NCBI RefSeq assembly: GCF_900230255.1
Contig: NZ_OCNJ01000001.1
Span: 496,001 to 560,000 of the forward strand
Direction: 5' to 3'
DNA from: Caenispirillum bisanense
Lineage (GTDB): Bacteria > Pseudomonadota > Alphaproteobacteria > Rhodospirillales > Rhodospirillaceae
Length of the DNA: 64,000 nucleotides
Shown: positions 1 to 7,352 of the stretch, one piece after another
Numbering within the stretch: position 1 is the stretch's first letter
Layout of the letters: the number at the start of each line of letters is the position of its first letter
Made by a program: the position numbers and the translations under genes
Notes under the pieces: model-generated
The model's input: the letters and a program-made list of their open reading frames with translations, nothing else
Told to the model about the DNA's origin: nothing
The model's database searches: none

Positions 1-659
1 CCGGAGTCGATCTGCCGGCGTGCCGCGTCCACCCGCAGCTGCTGGTGCCACAGGCGCGGCGGCAGGCCGTAGCGGGCATGGAAACTGCGGGCGAGGTGGT
101 AGCGGCTCAGGCCCGTCACCGCCGCCAGTTCCGCCAGGTCCACCGGCCGGTCGAGGGTCGCCCGCAGGAATTCGGCGGCCCGAGCCAGGCGGTCGGGTGC
201 GGCGGCCAGCGCCGGCGGCAGGCGGGTACCGTGATGGCGTACCAGCGTGCCGAGCACGACGAGGGCGGCTTCCGCCGACGGGTCGCGCGCCAGCGCCACC
301 AGCCCGCCGGCCACGGGCGGATCGTCGATCACCGGCCGGGCGAGCCGGGTGTCGCCGTCACCCGCGGCGTCTTCCGCCAGCCGCCGCCAGGCCTCCTGCG
401 AGACGTAGAGCGACACGAAGTCGGCCTCCGGCCCCTCGAAGCGGCCGGCCTGGACGGCGCCGGGCTCGTAGGCGGTGATGCTGCCGGCGGCGACGTCGTG
501 GTCGCGGTGGTCGAGCCACAGGTGCTCGCGGCCCGTCAGGTTGACGCCGATCACCCAGTCGTCGTGGAAATGGCGGTCGTAGGCGAGCCGGCCGCCCGGC
601 GCCCGCACGCGCACCACCTCCACCCCGTCGCCCCGCCACAGGCGGGTGATCGCGCCCAT
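1..659 (-). CDS. AraC family transcriptional regulator (3' end outside window)
   Basis: The minus-strand frame stays open from an ATG at 659 to the window edge, giving the first 219 residues. The N-terminal half resembles the cupin-like sensor of AraC regulators, with several His residues (HFHDDW, WLDHRDHD). From about residue 155 there is an AraC DNA-binding domain: the first helix-turn-helix contains AELAAVTGLSRYHLARSF, followed by the start of the linker helix. The second helix-turn-helix is cut off by the window. The effector is unknown. The gene is divergent from the EF-G-like gene, with about 195 bp between them. Confidence 0.85.
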   Translation of the reverse strand, partial: MGAITRLWRGDGVEVVRVRAPGGRLAYDRHFHDDWVIGVNLTGREHLWLDHRDHDVAAGSITAYEPGAVQAGRFEGPEADFVSLYVSQEAWRRLAEDAAGDGDTRLARPVIDDPPVAGGLVALARDPSAEAALVVLGTLVRHHGTRLPPALAAAPDRLARAAEFLRATLDRPVDLAELAAVTGLSRYHLARSFHARYGLPPRLWHQQLRVDAARRQIDS

Positions 660-853
660 ATATCGCGTTCCTCCACCGAAGATCGCCGCAAGTAAAAGCC
701 CTGTTCGACTTCCGCGTCAATGGGCGCCGCAGCAATGCCGATGCTGCATGGCAGCGAGACGAATACCGAAAAGGACCGAAACCGATTTGAGTTGCAGAGC
801 CCCCGCATGCGGGTGGACCATGGTCGAAATCCACGGAAACAAGGAGACGATCC

Positions 854-2905
854 ATGGTCGGCAAGGCATCTTCGCCCCGCGTGGCGGCCCTCGTCGGGCC
901 TTACATGGGCGGCAAGACCACGCTCCTCGAGAGCATCCTCCATGCGGCAGGCGCCACGCACCGCCGCGGTTCCGTCACCGAGAAGAGTTCCGTCGGCGAC
1001 GCCTCGCCCGAGGCCCGCGACAAGCAGATGGGGGTGGAAGTCACCGTCGCCTCCTGTTCCTGGCTCGACGAACCCTGGACCTTCCTCGACTGCCCCGGCT
1101 CCACCGAATTCCTGCACGATGCCCTGGCGCCCGCCCTGGTGGCCGACGTCGCCGTGGTGGTGTGCGACCCCGAGCCGGAGCGCGCGGTCATGGTCGCGCC
1201 CATCCTGAAGGCGCTGGACGACCGCCAGATTCCGCACATCGTGTTCATCAACAAGGTCGACCACCACAACGTCGACGTCCGCGCCGCCCTGGAAGCCCTG
1301 CAGGTGCATTCGGAACGGCCGCTGGTGCTGCGCGAGGTGCCCATCAAGGAAGGCGACGACATCGTCGGCTACGTCGACCTCGTCTCCGAACGCGCCTACC
1401 GCTACAAGCCGGGCGAGCCCTCCGACCTCATCAAGATCCCCGACGCCGCCAAGGACGTGGAGACCTCGGCGCGGCAGGAGATGCTGGAGACCCTGGCCGA
1501 CTTCGACGATCACCTCATGGAGGAACTGCTGGAAGAGGTCGTCCCGCCCAAGGAGGAGGTCTATGCCGACCTCGCCAAGGATCTGGAGGACGACAAGATC
1601 GTGCCGGTGTTCTTCGGCTCGGCCGACAAGTCCGAAGGCGTGCGCCGCCTGCTGAAGGCGCTGCGCCACGAAGTGCCGGGCCATCAGGCCGCCGCCCTGC
1701 GCATGGGCATCGACCTGGACGCCGCCGGCGACGCGCCGCTCGCCCAGGTGTTCAAGACCGTGCACGCGCCGCACGCCGGCAAGCTGTCCTACGTCCGCGT
1801 ATGGAACGGCGCGATCAAGGACGGCTCGACGGTCGAGACGCCGGCCGGCAAGTCCAACAAGGTCACCGGCGTCTTCACCCTGTTCGGCGCCGAGACCCGC
1901 AAGACCGATCAGGCCGTCGCCGGCGAGGTGGTCGCCCTCGGCCGCCTGGAGGATGCCGCCACCGGCATGCTCGTCGGCAGCAAGCCGCCGGCGGAGAGCG
2001 AATGGCTCGCGCCGCTGCCGCCGCTGTTCGCGCTGGCGCTGCGCCCGTCCAAGCAGGGCGACGACGTGAAGCTGTCGGGTGCCCTGCAGAAGCTGTGCGA
2101 GGAAGACCCGAGCCTCGCGGTCGAACAGTCCGCCGACACGGGCGAACTGCTGCTGTGGGGCCAGGGCGACACCCACCTGCAGGTGGCCATGGCCAAGCTC
2201 GCCCGCGTCTACCACGTGGAGGTGGAGACGGCGCAGCCGCAGGTGCCCTACCGCGAGACCATCCGCAAGGGCACTCAGGTGCAGGGCCGTCACAAGCGCC
2301 AGACCGGCGGCCACGGCCAGTTCGGCGACGTGCACGTGCGCATCAAGCCGCTGCCGCGCGGCGAGGGCTTCGTGTTCTCCGACCACATCACCGGCGGCGT
2401 GGTGCCGCGCCAGTACATTCCGGCCGTCGAGCAGGGCGTGCGCGAGTATCTGGTGCGCGGACCGCTCGGCTTCCCCGTGGTGGACGTGGCGGTGGAGCTG
2501 TTCGACGGCAGCTATCACACGGTCGACAGCTCGGAAATGGCCTTCAAGACCGCCGCCCAGCTGGCCATGCGCGAAGGCATGCCGCAGTGCGACCCGCTGC
2601 TGCTCGAGCCCATGCTCATGGTCGAGGTCAGCGTGCCGACCGAGTATACGTCCAAGGCCCAGCGGGCCCTGTCCAGCCGCCGTGGCCAGATCCTCGGCTT
2701 CGACCGCCGGCAGGGGTGGGAGACGTGGGACACCGTGACCGCCTGCGTGCCGCAGGGGGAGATGCACGACCTGATCGTCGAGCTGCGCTCGGTGACCATG
2801 GGCGTGGGCACCTTCTCGTGGCGCTTCGAGCGCCTGCAGGAAGTGCAGGGCAAGACCGCCGACCAGGTGGTCGAGAAGCGCAAGCAGGACCTGGTGACCG
2901 CCTGA
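854..2905 (+). CDS. EF-G-like translational GTPase paralogue
   Basis: This 683-residue protein has the five-domain EF-G layout: a GTP-binding domain at the N-terminus, a beta-barrel domain from about residue 300, an EF-G domain IV region with the GGHGQFGDVHV stretch near residue 480, and an EF-G C-terminal domain. The P-loop is GPYMGGKT (residues 15-22), where canonical EF-G has AHIDAGKT. The G3 motif is DCPGST (from residue 79), where EF-G has DTPGHV, so the catalytic His is replaced. G4 is NKVD near residue 133. It matches the EF-G-like (EF-G2) branch and not the housekeeping factor in the str operon, and no ribosomal genes lie nearby. A strong hairpin terminator follows. Whether it still acts in translocation is unknown. 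Confidence 0.9.
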   Translation: MVGKASSPRVAALVGPYMGGKTTLLESILHAAGATHRRGSVTEKSSVGDASPEARDKQMGVEVTVASCSWLDEPWTFLDCPGSTEFLHDALAPALVADVAVVVCDPEPERAVMVAPILKALDDRQIPHIVFINKVDHHNVDVRAALEALQVHSERPLVLREVPIKEGDDIVGYVDLVSERAYRYKPGEPSDLIKIPDAAKDVETSARQEMLETLADFDDHLMEELLEEVVPPKEEVYADLAKDLEDDKIVPVFFGSADKSEGVRRLLKALRHEVPGHQAAALRMGIDLDAAGDAPLAQVFKTVHAPHAGKLSYVRVWNGAIKDGSTVETPAGKSNKVTGVFTLFGAETRKTDQAVAGEVVALGRLEDAATGMLVGSKPPAESEWLAPLPPLFALALRPSKQGDDVKLSGALQKLCEEDPSLAVEQSADTGELLLWGQGDTHLQVAMAKLARVYHVEVETAQPQVPYRETIRKGTQVQGRHKRQTGGHGQFGDVHVRIKPLPRGEGFVFSDHITGGVVPRQYIPAVEQGVREYLVRGPLGFPVVDVAVELFDGSYHTVDSSEMAFKTAAQLAMREGMPQCDPLLLEPMLMVEVSVPTEYTSKAQRALSSRRGQILGFDRRQGWETWDTVTACVPQGEMHDLIVELRSVTMGVGTFSWRFERLQEVQGKTADQVVEKRKQDLVTA

Positions 2906-2924
2906 GCCGGCTGACGCAGCGCCA

Positions 2925-2958
2925 CACCGCGGGGGACGGGAAACCGTCCCCCGCGGTG
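2925..2958 (+). terminator. Rho-independent terminator after the EF-G-like gene
   Basis: There is a perfect 15-bp stem (CACCGCGGGGGACGG and its complement) with a GAAA tetraloop. It starts 19 bp after the stop codon and is followed by a short T-containing tail (CGTTTC). It lies between convergent genes and could serve both. Confidence 0.75.
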
Positions 2959-2973
2959 CGTTTCAGGCCGGCG

Positions 2974-3525
2974 TCAGCGGAAGTCCTCGGGCCGGTCCTC
3001 GATGACGTCCAGCGCGGCGAAGCGGCTGTGGTAGTTGTTTTCGAGTGTGCCTTCCGCCGGCGGCTCGCCGCGGCACAGGCCGCCGAGCACGGCCATGACC
3101 TCGGTGTCGCCGATGCCGAGCGGCAGCAGCAGCTTGGTGTGCAGCACGGCGCCGCCGCCGGCCAGGGCGACGACGGTGCGATAGAAGTGCACCACCCGGT
3201 CGCGCACCACGCTTTCCAGGGTGCGGATCACCACGTCGGCGTGGTGGCCGTGCAGGATCTCGTCCACCGTCCGGCCCTCGATGGCGGGGCCGTAGCGGTC
3301 GATCACTTCGTCACCGGCGGCGAGGACGCGGAAGCGCAGGCCCCTCGGCGTGTCGGGCTGGTCCTTCTCGACGCGATAGAGGACGCAGTGGCGGCGCACC
3401 TCGACGGGCAGCTCGGCGAGGTCGATGCTGCCGGGGGAGGGCATGACGACACCGCCGCGCTTCTCCACCCAGTAGCGGAACAGGGTTTTCAGCCGCGGCT
3501 GATCGATGTCCGGCGCGAAATGCAT
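2974..3525 (-). CDS. PAS domain-containing protein (PAS_5-like)
   Basis: This 183-residue soluble protein resembles the alphaproteobacterial PAS_5 family. It opens with an amphipathic segment (LKTLFRYWVEKRGG), has a PAS-like core between about residues 50 and 150 (RFRVLAAGDEVIDRYG ... LHTKLLLPLGIGD), and has no output domain. Family members are usually single-domain and of unknown ligand. The gene stands alone, convergent with the EF-G-like gene. A signalling role is inferred from the fold only. Confidence 0.75.
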   Translation of the reverse strand: MHFAPDIDQPRLKTLFRYWVEKRGGVVMPSPGSIDLAELPVEVRRHCVLYRVEKDQPDTPRGLRFRVLAAGDEVIDRYGPAIEGRTVDEILHGHHADVVIRTLESVVRDRVVHFYRTVVALAGGGAVLHTKLLLPLGIGDTEVMAVLGGLCRGEPPAEGTLENNYHSRFAALDVIEDRPEDFR

Positions 3526-3639
3526 GCGGGGCCTCCCGGTTGACGCTCGCGCCCCGCTGCCTGCGGGGCGGCTCCCAGTATGGGCGGCGGCGGCGCGAAA
3601 TCAACGCAGGAGGCTGCAGGGCGGTTATTTGTCAGACGC

Positions 3640-4602
3640 TTAGCCCGCGGCCGGCACCGGCAGCGCACGGCCGGCGCGGCGGGCGCGCACGGCGGCGGCG
3701 GCGGTACCGCCCCGATGGACGGCCTCGCGCAGCTTGCGGATCGCCTTGGTCTCGATCTGGCGGATGCGTTCCGCCGTCACGCCGTAGAGACCGGCGAGCG
3801 CCTGCAGGGTGTGCGGCCGCTTGGTCAGGTAGCGGCGGGCCAGGATGGTGCGCTCGCGCTCGTCGAGCACGTCGAGGGCCTCGCGCACCCGGTCGCGGCG
3901 CCACACGCTTTCCTGCCGCTCGGCAAGGGCTGCCTCAGGGGTCGGGCGGTCGTCGGCCAGGCTGTCGAGCAGCGAGCCCATGCGGCCGTCCTCGGCGTCG
4001 GTGGTCTGGTAGTCGAGCGACAGGTCGCCGCCGGCCAGGCGCTGCGTCATGCGCACGATGTCGGCGGGCTGCACCTCCAGCCGGTCGGCCAGCGCCCGGA
4101 TGTCCTGGTCGGACAGGCGGTCGGGCTGCAGGCCCATCTGGCGCGTCACCTTGGCGAGGTTGAAGAACAGGCGCTTGTTGCCGGTCCCGGTGCCGATCTT
4201 CACCAGCGACCAGTCCTGCAGCAGGTGGTTCAGGATGGCGGCGCGGATCCACCAGCGGGCATAGGTGGCGAAGCGGAAACCCTTGTCGGGGTCGTAGCGC
4301 CGCAGCGACTGCAGCAGGCCGATGTTGCCTTCGCTGATGAGGTCGGCGATGGGCATGCCGTGGCCGCGGAACTGGCGCGCCACCTTGGGCACCAGCCGCA
4401 GGTGCGCCGCCACCAGGCGGTGGGCGGCGTCGAGGTCGCCGTCGCGGGTCCAGGCCTCGGCGAGGCGGCGTTCTTCGTCTTCTTCCAGCACCGGCTGGCC
4501 GTGCACGGCGGCCAGATAGCCGCGCAGTCCGCCCGTCCCGTCGTCGCGCGGATCGGGCAGCCGAAGCGGCGGCAGCGGGCCGTCGATGGTGCGCGAGGTC
4601 AT
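3640..4602 (-). CDS. rpoH: RNA polymerase sigma-32 type factor (RpoH family, probably RpoHII-like)
   Basis: This 320-residue group 3 sigma factor directs RNA polymerase to heat-shock or oxidative-stress promoters. Region 2 carries AHLRLVPKVARQF, GNIGLLQSLRRYDPDKGFRFATYARWWIRAAI, which includes the core-binding and -10 recognition helices. An RpoH-box-like stretch (LFFNL) follows, and region 4 ends with TLQALAGLYGVTAERIRQIETKAI. It is slightly longer than E. coli RpoH (284). It lies next to an RpoE-ChrR regulated island. In Rhodobacter sphaeroides the second RpoH (RpoHII) belongs to the RpoE regulon, so an RpoHII role is likely here but inferred. An AGGAG ribosome site precedes the ATG. Confidence 0.9.
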   Translation of the reverse strand: MTSRTIDGPLPPLRLPDPRDDGTGGLRGYLAAVHGQPVLEEDEERRLAEAWTRDGDLDAAHRLVAAHLRLVPKVARQFRGHGMPIADLISEGNIGLLQSLRRYDPDKGFRFATYARWWIRAAILNHLLQDWSLVKIGTGTGNKRLFFNLAKVTRQMGLQPDRLSDQDIRALADRLEVQPADIVRMTQRLAGGDLSLDYQTTDAEDGRMGSLLDSLADDRPTPEAALAERQESVWRRDRVREALDVLDERERTILARRYLTKRPHTLQALAGLYGVTAERIRQIETKAIRKLREAVHRGGTAAAAVRARRAGRALPVPAAG

Positions 4603-4634
4603 GATCCGACTCCTGTGGCGATGGGTGTGAACAT

Positions 4635-4668
4635 CCTGTCGGGCTGAAGATTGGTCAGGCCCGACAGG
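4635..4668 (-). promoter_or_regulatory. Inverted repeat in the rpoH leader region
   Basis: A 10-bp perfect inverted repeat (CCTGTCGGGC and its complement) is followed inward by a further CTGA/TCAG pairing with one bulged base, closing a short loop. It starts 32 bp upstream of the rpoH ATG. In an mRNA it would form a stable stem upstream of the ribosome site; in DNA it could be an operator. Confidence 0.5.
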
Positions 4669-4750
4669 CCGTTCAAGCCCTTTCCGACGTTTTTCGTTAA
4701 ATGAACGCTGAATGACCAGTTTTAGTGCGCTTTAATTCGTTTTCGGACAG

Positions 4751-4780
4751 TGATCCGGGTGGGGGAGGGCGTCGTACCAA
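4751..4780 (+). promoter_or_regulatory. Candidate RpoE (ECF) promoter for the DUF6134-SDR-NTF2 operon
   Basis: TGATCC at 4751-4756 is followed after 18 bases by TACCAA. The -35 hexamer is the one associated with RpoE-ChrR promoters in Rhodobacter and is shared with the two promoters near 12.2 kb. The -10 match (TA only) is weak. It sits about 30 bp upstream of the DUF6134 start codon. Confidence 0.45.
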
Positions 4781-4810
4781 AGGGTATCCAGACAGACCGG
4801 GAGCCGAGTC

Positions 4811-5530
4811 ATGCCGGCCGTGCGAACCCTCGCCGCGAGCCTTCTCCTCCTCTCCGCCGCGCTGCCTCCTGGGGCCGCCGCGGCGGCGGAAAACCCTGAT
4901 CCCCTGGCCCTTTACGGGCCGCGCATGCAGTTCGACGTGGTGCGTGACGGCGCCGTCATCGGCCGCCACGACGTCACCTTCACGACCGAGGGCGATGCCC
5001 TGGTGGCGGAGGCGCGTAGCGAGATGACGGTCACGCTGCTCGGCATCCCCGTCTATCGCTTCACCTATGCCTCGCGCGACGTGTGGCGGGACGGCCGCCT
5101 GACCGGCCTGACCGCCACCACCGACGACGACGGCGACCGCGCCCAGGTGATCGCCACCCGCGCCGGCGACACCCTGCTGGTCGATGGCCCGCAGGGGCGC
5201 CTGGAACTGCCGGGGGCGGTGTTTCCCACCAACCACTGGAACGCCGCCGCGCGCGGCACCGGCCAGGTGCTCAACACCATCACCGGCGGCCTCAACGCCG
5301 TCACCATGACCGATGCCGGGCGCGAGGTCGTGCAGACCCGCCAGGGTCCGGTGGAGGCGACGCTGTGGACCTACCGCGGCGAACTGACCGCCGACGTCTG
5401 GTACGACGACGCCGGCCGCTGGGTGGGCTTGCGCTTCCCGGCCCGCGACGGCTCCACCATCACCTACGTCTGCCGCGTCTGCGGGCTGGACGGCGGTGGC
5501 GGACAGCTCGCCCGCGACGGTCAGTCATGA
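4811..5530 (+). CDS. DUF6134 family secreted/periplasmic protein
   Basis: This 239-residue protein begins with a typical Sec signal peptide (a Leu/Ala-rich core ending near AAAAAE, residues 24-28). The mature part looks like a beta-rich DUF6134 domain, with alternating strands such as LYGPRMQFDVVRDGAVIGRHDV and a C-terminal YVCRVCG that has a Cys pair. The molecular function of the family is not established. Its stop overlaps the next start by four bases (ATGA), so it is the first gene of a three-gene operon with an SDR and an NTF2-like protein. A TGATCC-type promoter lies just upstream, which suggests membership of the RpoE stress regulon. Confidence 0.75.
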   Translation: MPAVRTLAASLLLLSAALPPGAAAAAENPDPLALYGPRMQFDVVRDGAVIGRHDVTFTTEGDALVAEARSEMTVTLLGIPVYRFTYASRDVWRDGRLTGLTATTDDDGDRAQVIATRAGDTLLVDGPQGRLELPGAVFPTNHWNAAARGTGQVLNTITGGLNAVTMTDAGREVVQTRQGPVEATLWTYRGELTADVWYDDAGRWVGLRFPARDGSTITYVCRVCGLDGGGGQLARDGQS

Positions 5531-6288
5531 GCCGCTCCGCCTCCCGCTTCCGCGTCGCCTGGATCACCGGTGCCGGCAAGGGCATCGGCCGCTACCTCGC
5601 GCTGGAACTGGCGCGCCGCGGCGTCACCGTCGCCGCGTCCGCCCGCTCTGCCGAGGATCTCGACAGCCTCGCCCGCGAAGACGAGCGCATCCGCCCCTAT
5701 CCGCTCGACGTCACCGACGCGACCGCGGTTGCGGCGGTGGCCGAGACGGTGGAGCGCGACCTCGGCCCCATCGACCTCGCGGTCTTCAACGCCGGCAGCC
5801 ACATCCCCGTGCGCGCCGATGCCCTGACCGTCGAGCCCTTCCGCACGCTGGTGGAGGTGAACTTTATGGGCGTGGTGCACGGCCTCGCCGCTGTTGTGCC
5901 GCGCTTCATCGCGCGCCGTGGCGGCCATGTGGTGGTGACCGGGTCGGTCAGCGGCTACCGCGGTCTGCCCTCAGCCGCCGCCTACGGTGCCACCAAGGCC
6001 GCCGTGAACAACATGTGCGAGGCGCTGAAGCCGGATCTCGACCGCTACGGCGTAAGGATATCCATAGTAAATCCGGGGTTCGTCCGTACGCCGCTCACGG
6101 ATCGCAACGACTTCCCCATGCCCTTCCTGATGGAGCCGGAAGATGCCGCCCGCCGCATGGCCGACGGTATTGAGGTAGGCAAGTTCGAGATCGTATTCCC
6201 GCGCCGCATGGCGTTACTGATGAAAGCGGTATCATTACTGCCTGCAGGCTTGTATTTCGCGCTGACTCGTCGCATGGTGCGCCCGTGA
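5527..6288 (+). CDS. Short-chain dehydrogenase/reductase
   Basis: This 253-residue NAD(P)-dependent SDR has the nucleotide-binding motif TGAGKGIG near residue 13, an N-A-G motif (FNAGS) near residue 88, and the catalytic pair YGATK with an upstream Ser in VVTGSVSG. The ATG overlaps the DUF6134 stop by four bases, and its own stop overlaps the next GTG start by four, so translation is probably coupled. SDR, NTF2-like, flavin oxidoreductase, DUF1365, CFA synthase and DUF3833 genes recur together in RpoE-ChrR loci of other proteobacteria, where they are linked to lipid modification. The substrate is unknown. The hydrophobic C-terminal segment (LLPAGLYFALTR) could be membrane associated. Confidence 0.88.
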   Translation: MSRSASRFRVAWITGAGKGIGRYLALELARRGVTVAASARSAEDLDSLAREDERIRPYPLDVTDATAVAAVAETVERDLGPIDLAVFNAGSHIPVRADALTVEPFRTLVEVNFMGVVHGLAAVVPRFIARRGGHVVVTGSVSGYRGLPSAAAYGATKAAVNNMCEALKPDLDRYGVRISIVNPGFVRTPLTDRNDFPMPFLMEPEDAARRMADGIEVGKFEIVFPRRMALLMKAVSLLPAGLYFALTRRMVRP

Positions 6289-6767
6289 CCACGCGAGCGG
6301 GGGCGAGCATGCGAACGACGCCGGACGACATCCGGGCGGCGGGTCTCGAGGCCTACGTCGCCCTGCTGCAACAGTTGACACCCGAAACTCTTCCCGAGCT
6401 GCGCCGGGTGACCGCGCCCGACGTGCGCTTCAAGGACCCGTTCCACGAGGTGACGGGCCGTGGCGCCATGCTCGCGGTGTTCGAGCGCATGTTCCACGAC
6501 GTCGCCGACCTGCGCTTCGTCGTGCATCACGCCTGCCTCGCCGGCGGCGGGGGTACCGCTCTGCTGCGCTGGACGCTGAGCGGCCGGGTCCGCGCCCTGC
6601 GCGGCCGGCCGTGGAGCGTCGACGGCATGTCGGAGGTGGAACTGGACACGCAGGGGCTGGTGACGGCGCATGTCGATTACTGGGACGCCGCCTCCACCCT
6701 CTACGAGCGCCTGCCGCTGATCGGCATCGTCCTGCGCGCTATTCGGCGGCGGATCGCGGTGCTGTGA
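6285..6767 (+). CDS. NTF2/SnoaL-like protein
   Basis: This 160-residue protein has an NTF2-like fold pattern: an N-terminal helix (GLEAYVALLQQL), VRFKDPFHEVTGRGAMLAVFERMF, and strands ending with VTAHVDYWDAA. NTF2/SnoaL-type proteins often act as isomerases, hydratases or binding proteins, and the substrate cannot be told from sequence. The GTG start overlaps the SDR stop (GTGA). An internal ATG at 6309 is an alternative start. The 3' end overlaps the convergent DUF3833 gene by 29 bp. It belongs to the same stress-linked gene set as its neighbours. Confidence 0.8.
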   Translation: MTTRAGASMRTTPDDIRAAGLEAYVALLQQLTPETLPELRRVTAPDVRFKDPFHEVTGRGAMLAVFERMFHDVADLRFVVHHACLAGGGGTALLRWTLSGRVRALRGRPWSVDGMSEVELDTQGLVTAHVDYWDAASTLYERLPLIGIVLRAIRRRIAVL

Positions 6768-7323
6768 CGGCGGCGCTGTTCGCCGCGTCGTCCTTGCGGA
6801 AGGCGATCGAGACCGAGCCGATCTCGATGCCCCACTTGGTGACGGTGGCGCGGTTGAGCAGCACGCCGCCCGGCTGGAGGAACATCCAGTCGTCGAAGCC
6901 GACGCGCCAGGTGCCGTCGCCGACCTTCAGGTTCATGGTGTAGGTCCAGTGGAAGGCGTTGCCGGCCAGCGTGCCCTGCGCCGTGCCCACCACGTCCGGC
7001 GCCGTGCCCTCGTAGGTGTCGGGGCCGGTCTTGCGGATGGTCCAGACGCGCTGGTCGGTCTCGCCGTCGCTGTAGCGGAAGTCCTCGGTCAGCACGAGGA
7101 CGCCGGTCTGCGGGTTCCAGTCGCCGTCGATGTCGACCACGAACTGGCGGCGCACGTCGCCGAAGCGGTCCTCGAACAGGCCCCAGGCCGTGGTGCGGCC
7201 CTCGAAGTAGTCCTCGAGCGTCAGTTCGGGTTGCGTGCCTTGGAAATCGTCGATCTTCATGCTGGTGCATCCCGTCGATACGAGAGCCAGAGCGACCACG
7301 GCGGCCGCCGCGCTCTTGCGCAT
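6739..7323 (-). CDS. DUF3833 family lipoprotein
   Basis: This 194-residue protein starts with a lipoprotein signal peptide: a charged start, an Ala/Val core, and a lipobox VSTGC with the acceptor Cys at residue 19. The mature region fits the DUF3833 family, a beta-barrel-like domain with LTLEDYFEGRTTAWGLFEDRFG and DWMFLQPGGVLLNRATVTKWG. The function is not known. It is the last gene of the minus-strand operon that starts with the flavin oxidoreductase at 12146, 29 bp after the MFS gene. Because its family members sit in many RpoE-ChrR lipid loci, an envelope role is inferred. Confidence 0.82.
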   Translation of the reverse strand: MRKSAAAAVVALALVSTGCTSMKIDDFQGTQPELTLEDYFEGRTTAWGLFEDRFGDVRRQFVVDIDGDWNPQTGVLVLTEDFRYSDGETDQRVWTIRKTGPDTYEGTAPDVVGTAQGTLAGNAFHWTYTMNLKVGDGTWRVGFDDWMFLQPGGVLLNRATVTKWGIEIGSVSIAFRKDDAANSAAVTAPRSAAE

Positions 7324-7352
7324 GTGTCACCTCCTGTCGGACGTTCGTCCCC

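Noticed and set aside
551-2767. A 738-codon minus-strand frame opposite the EF-G-like gene
   Set aside because: It is a shadow: His/Leu/Val/Gly-rich with no motif, opposite a gene with clear GTPase domains. Such antisense frames are frequent at this GC content.
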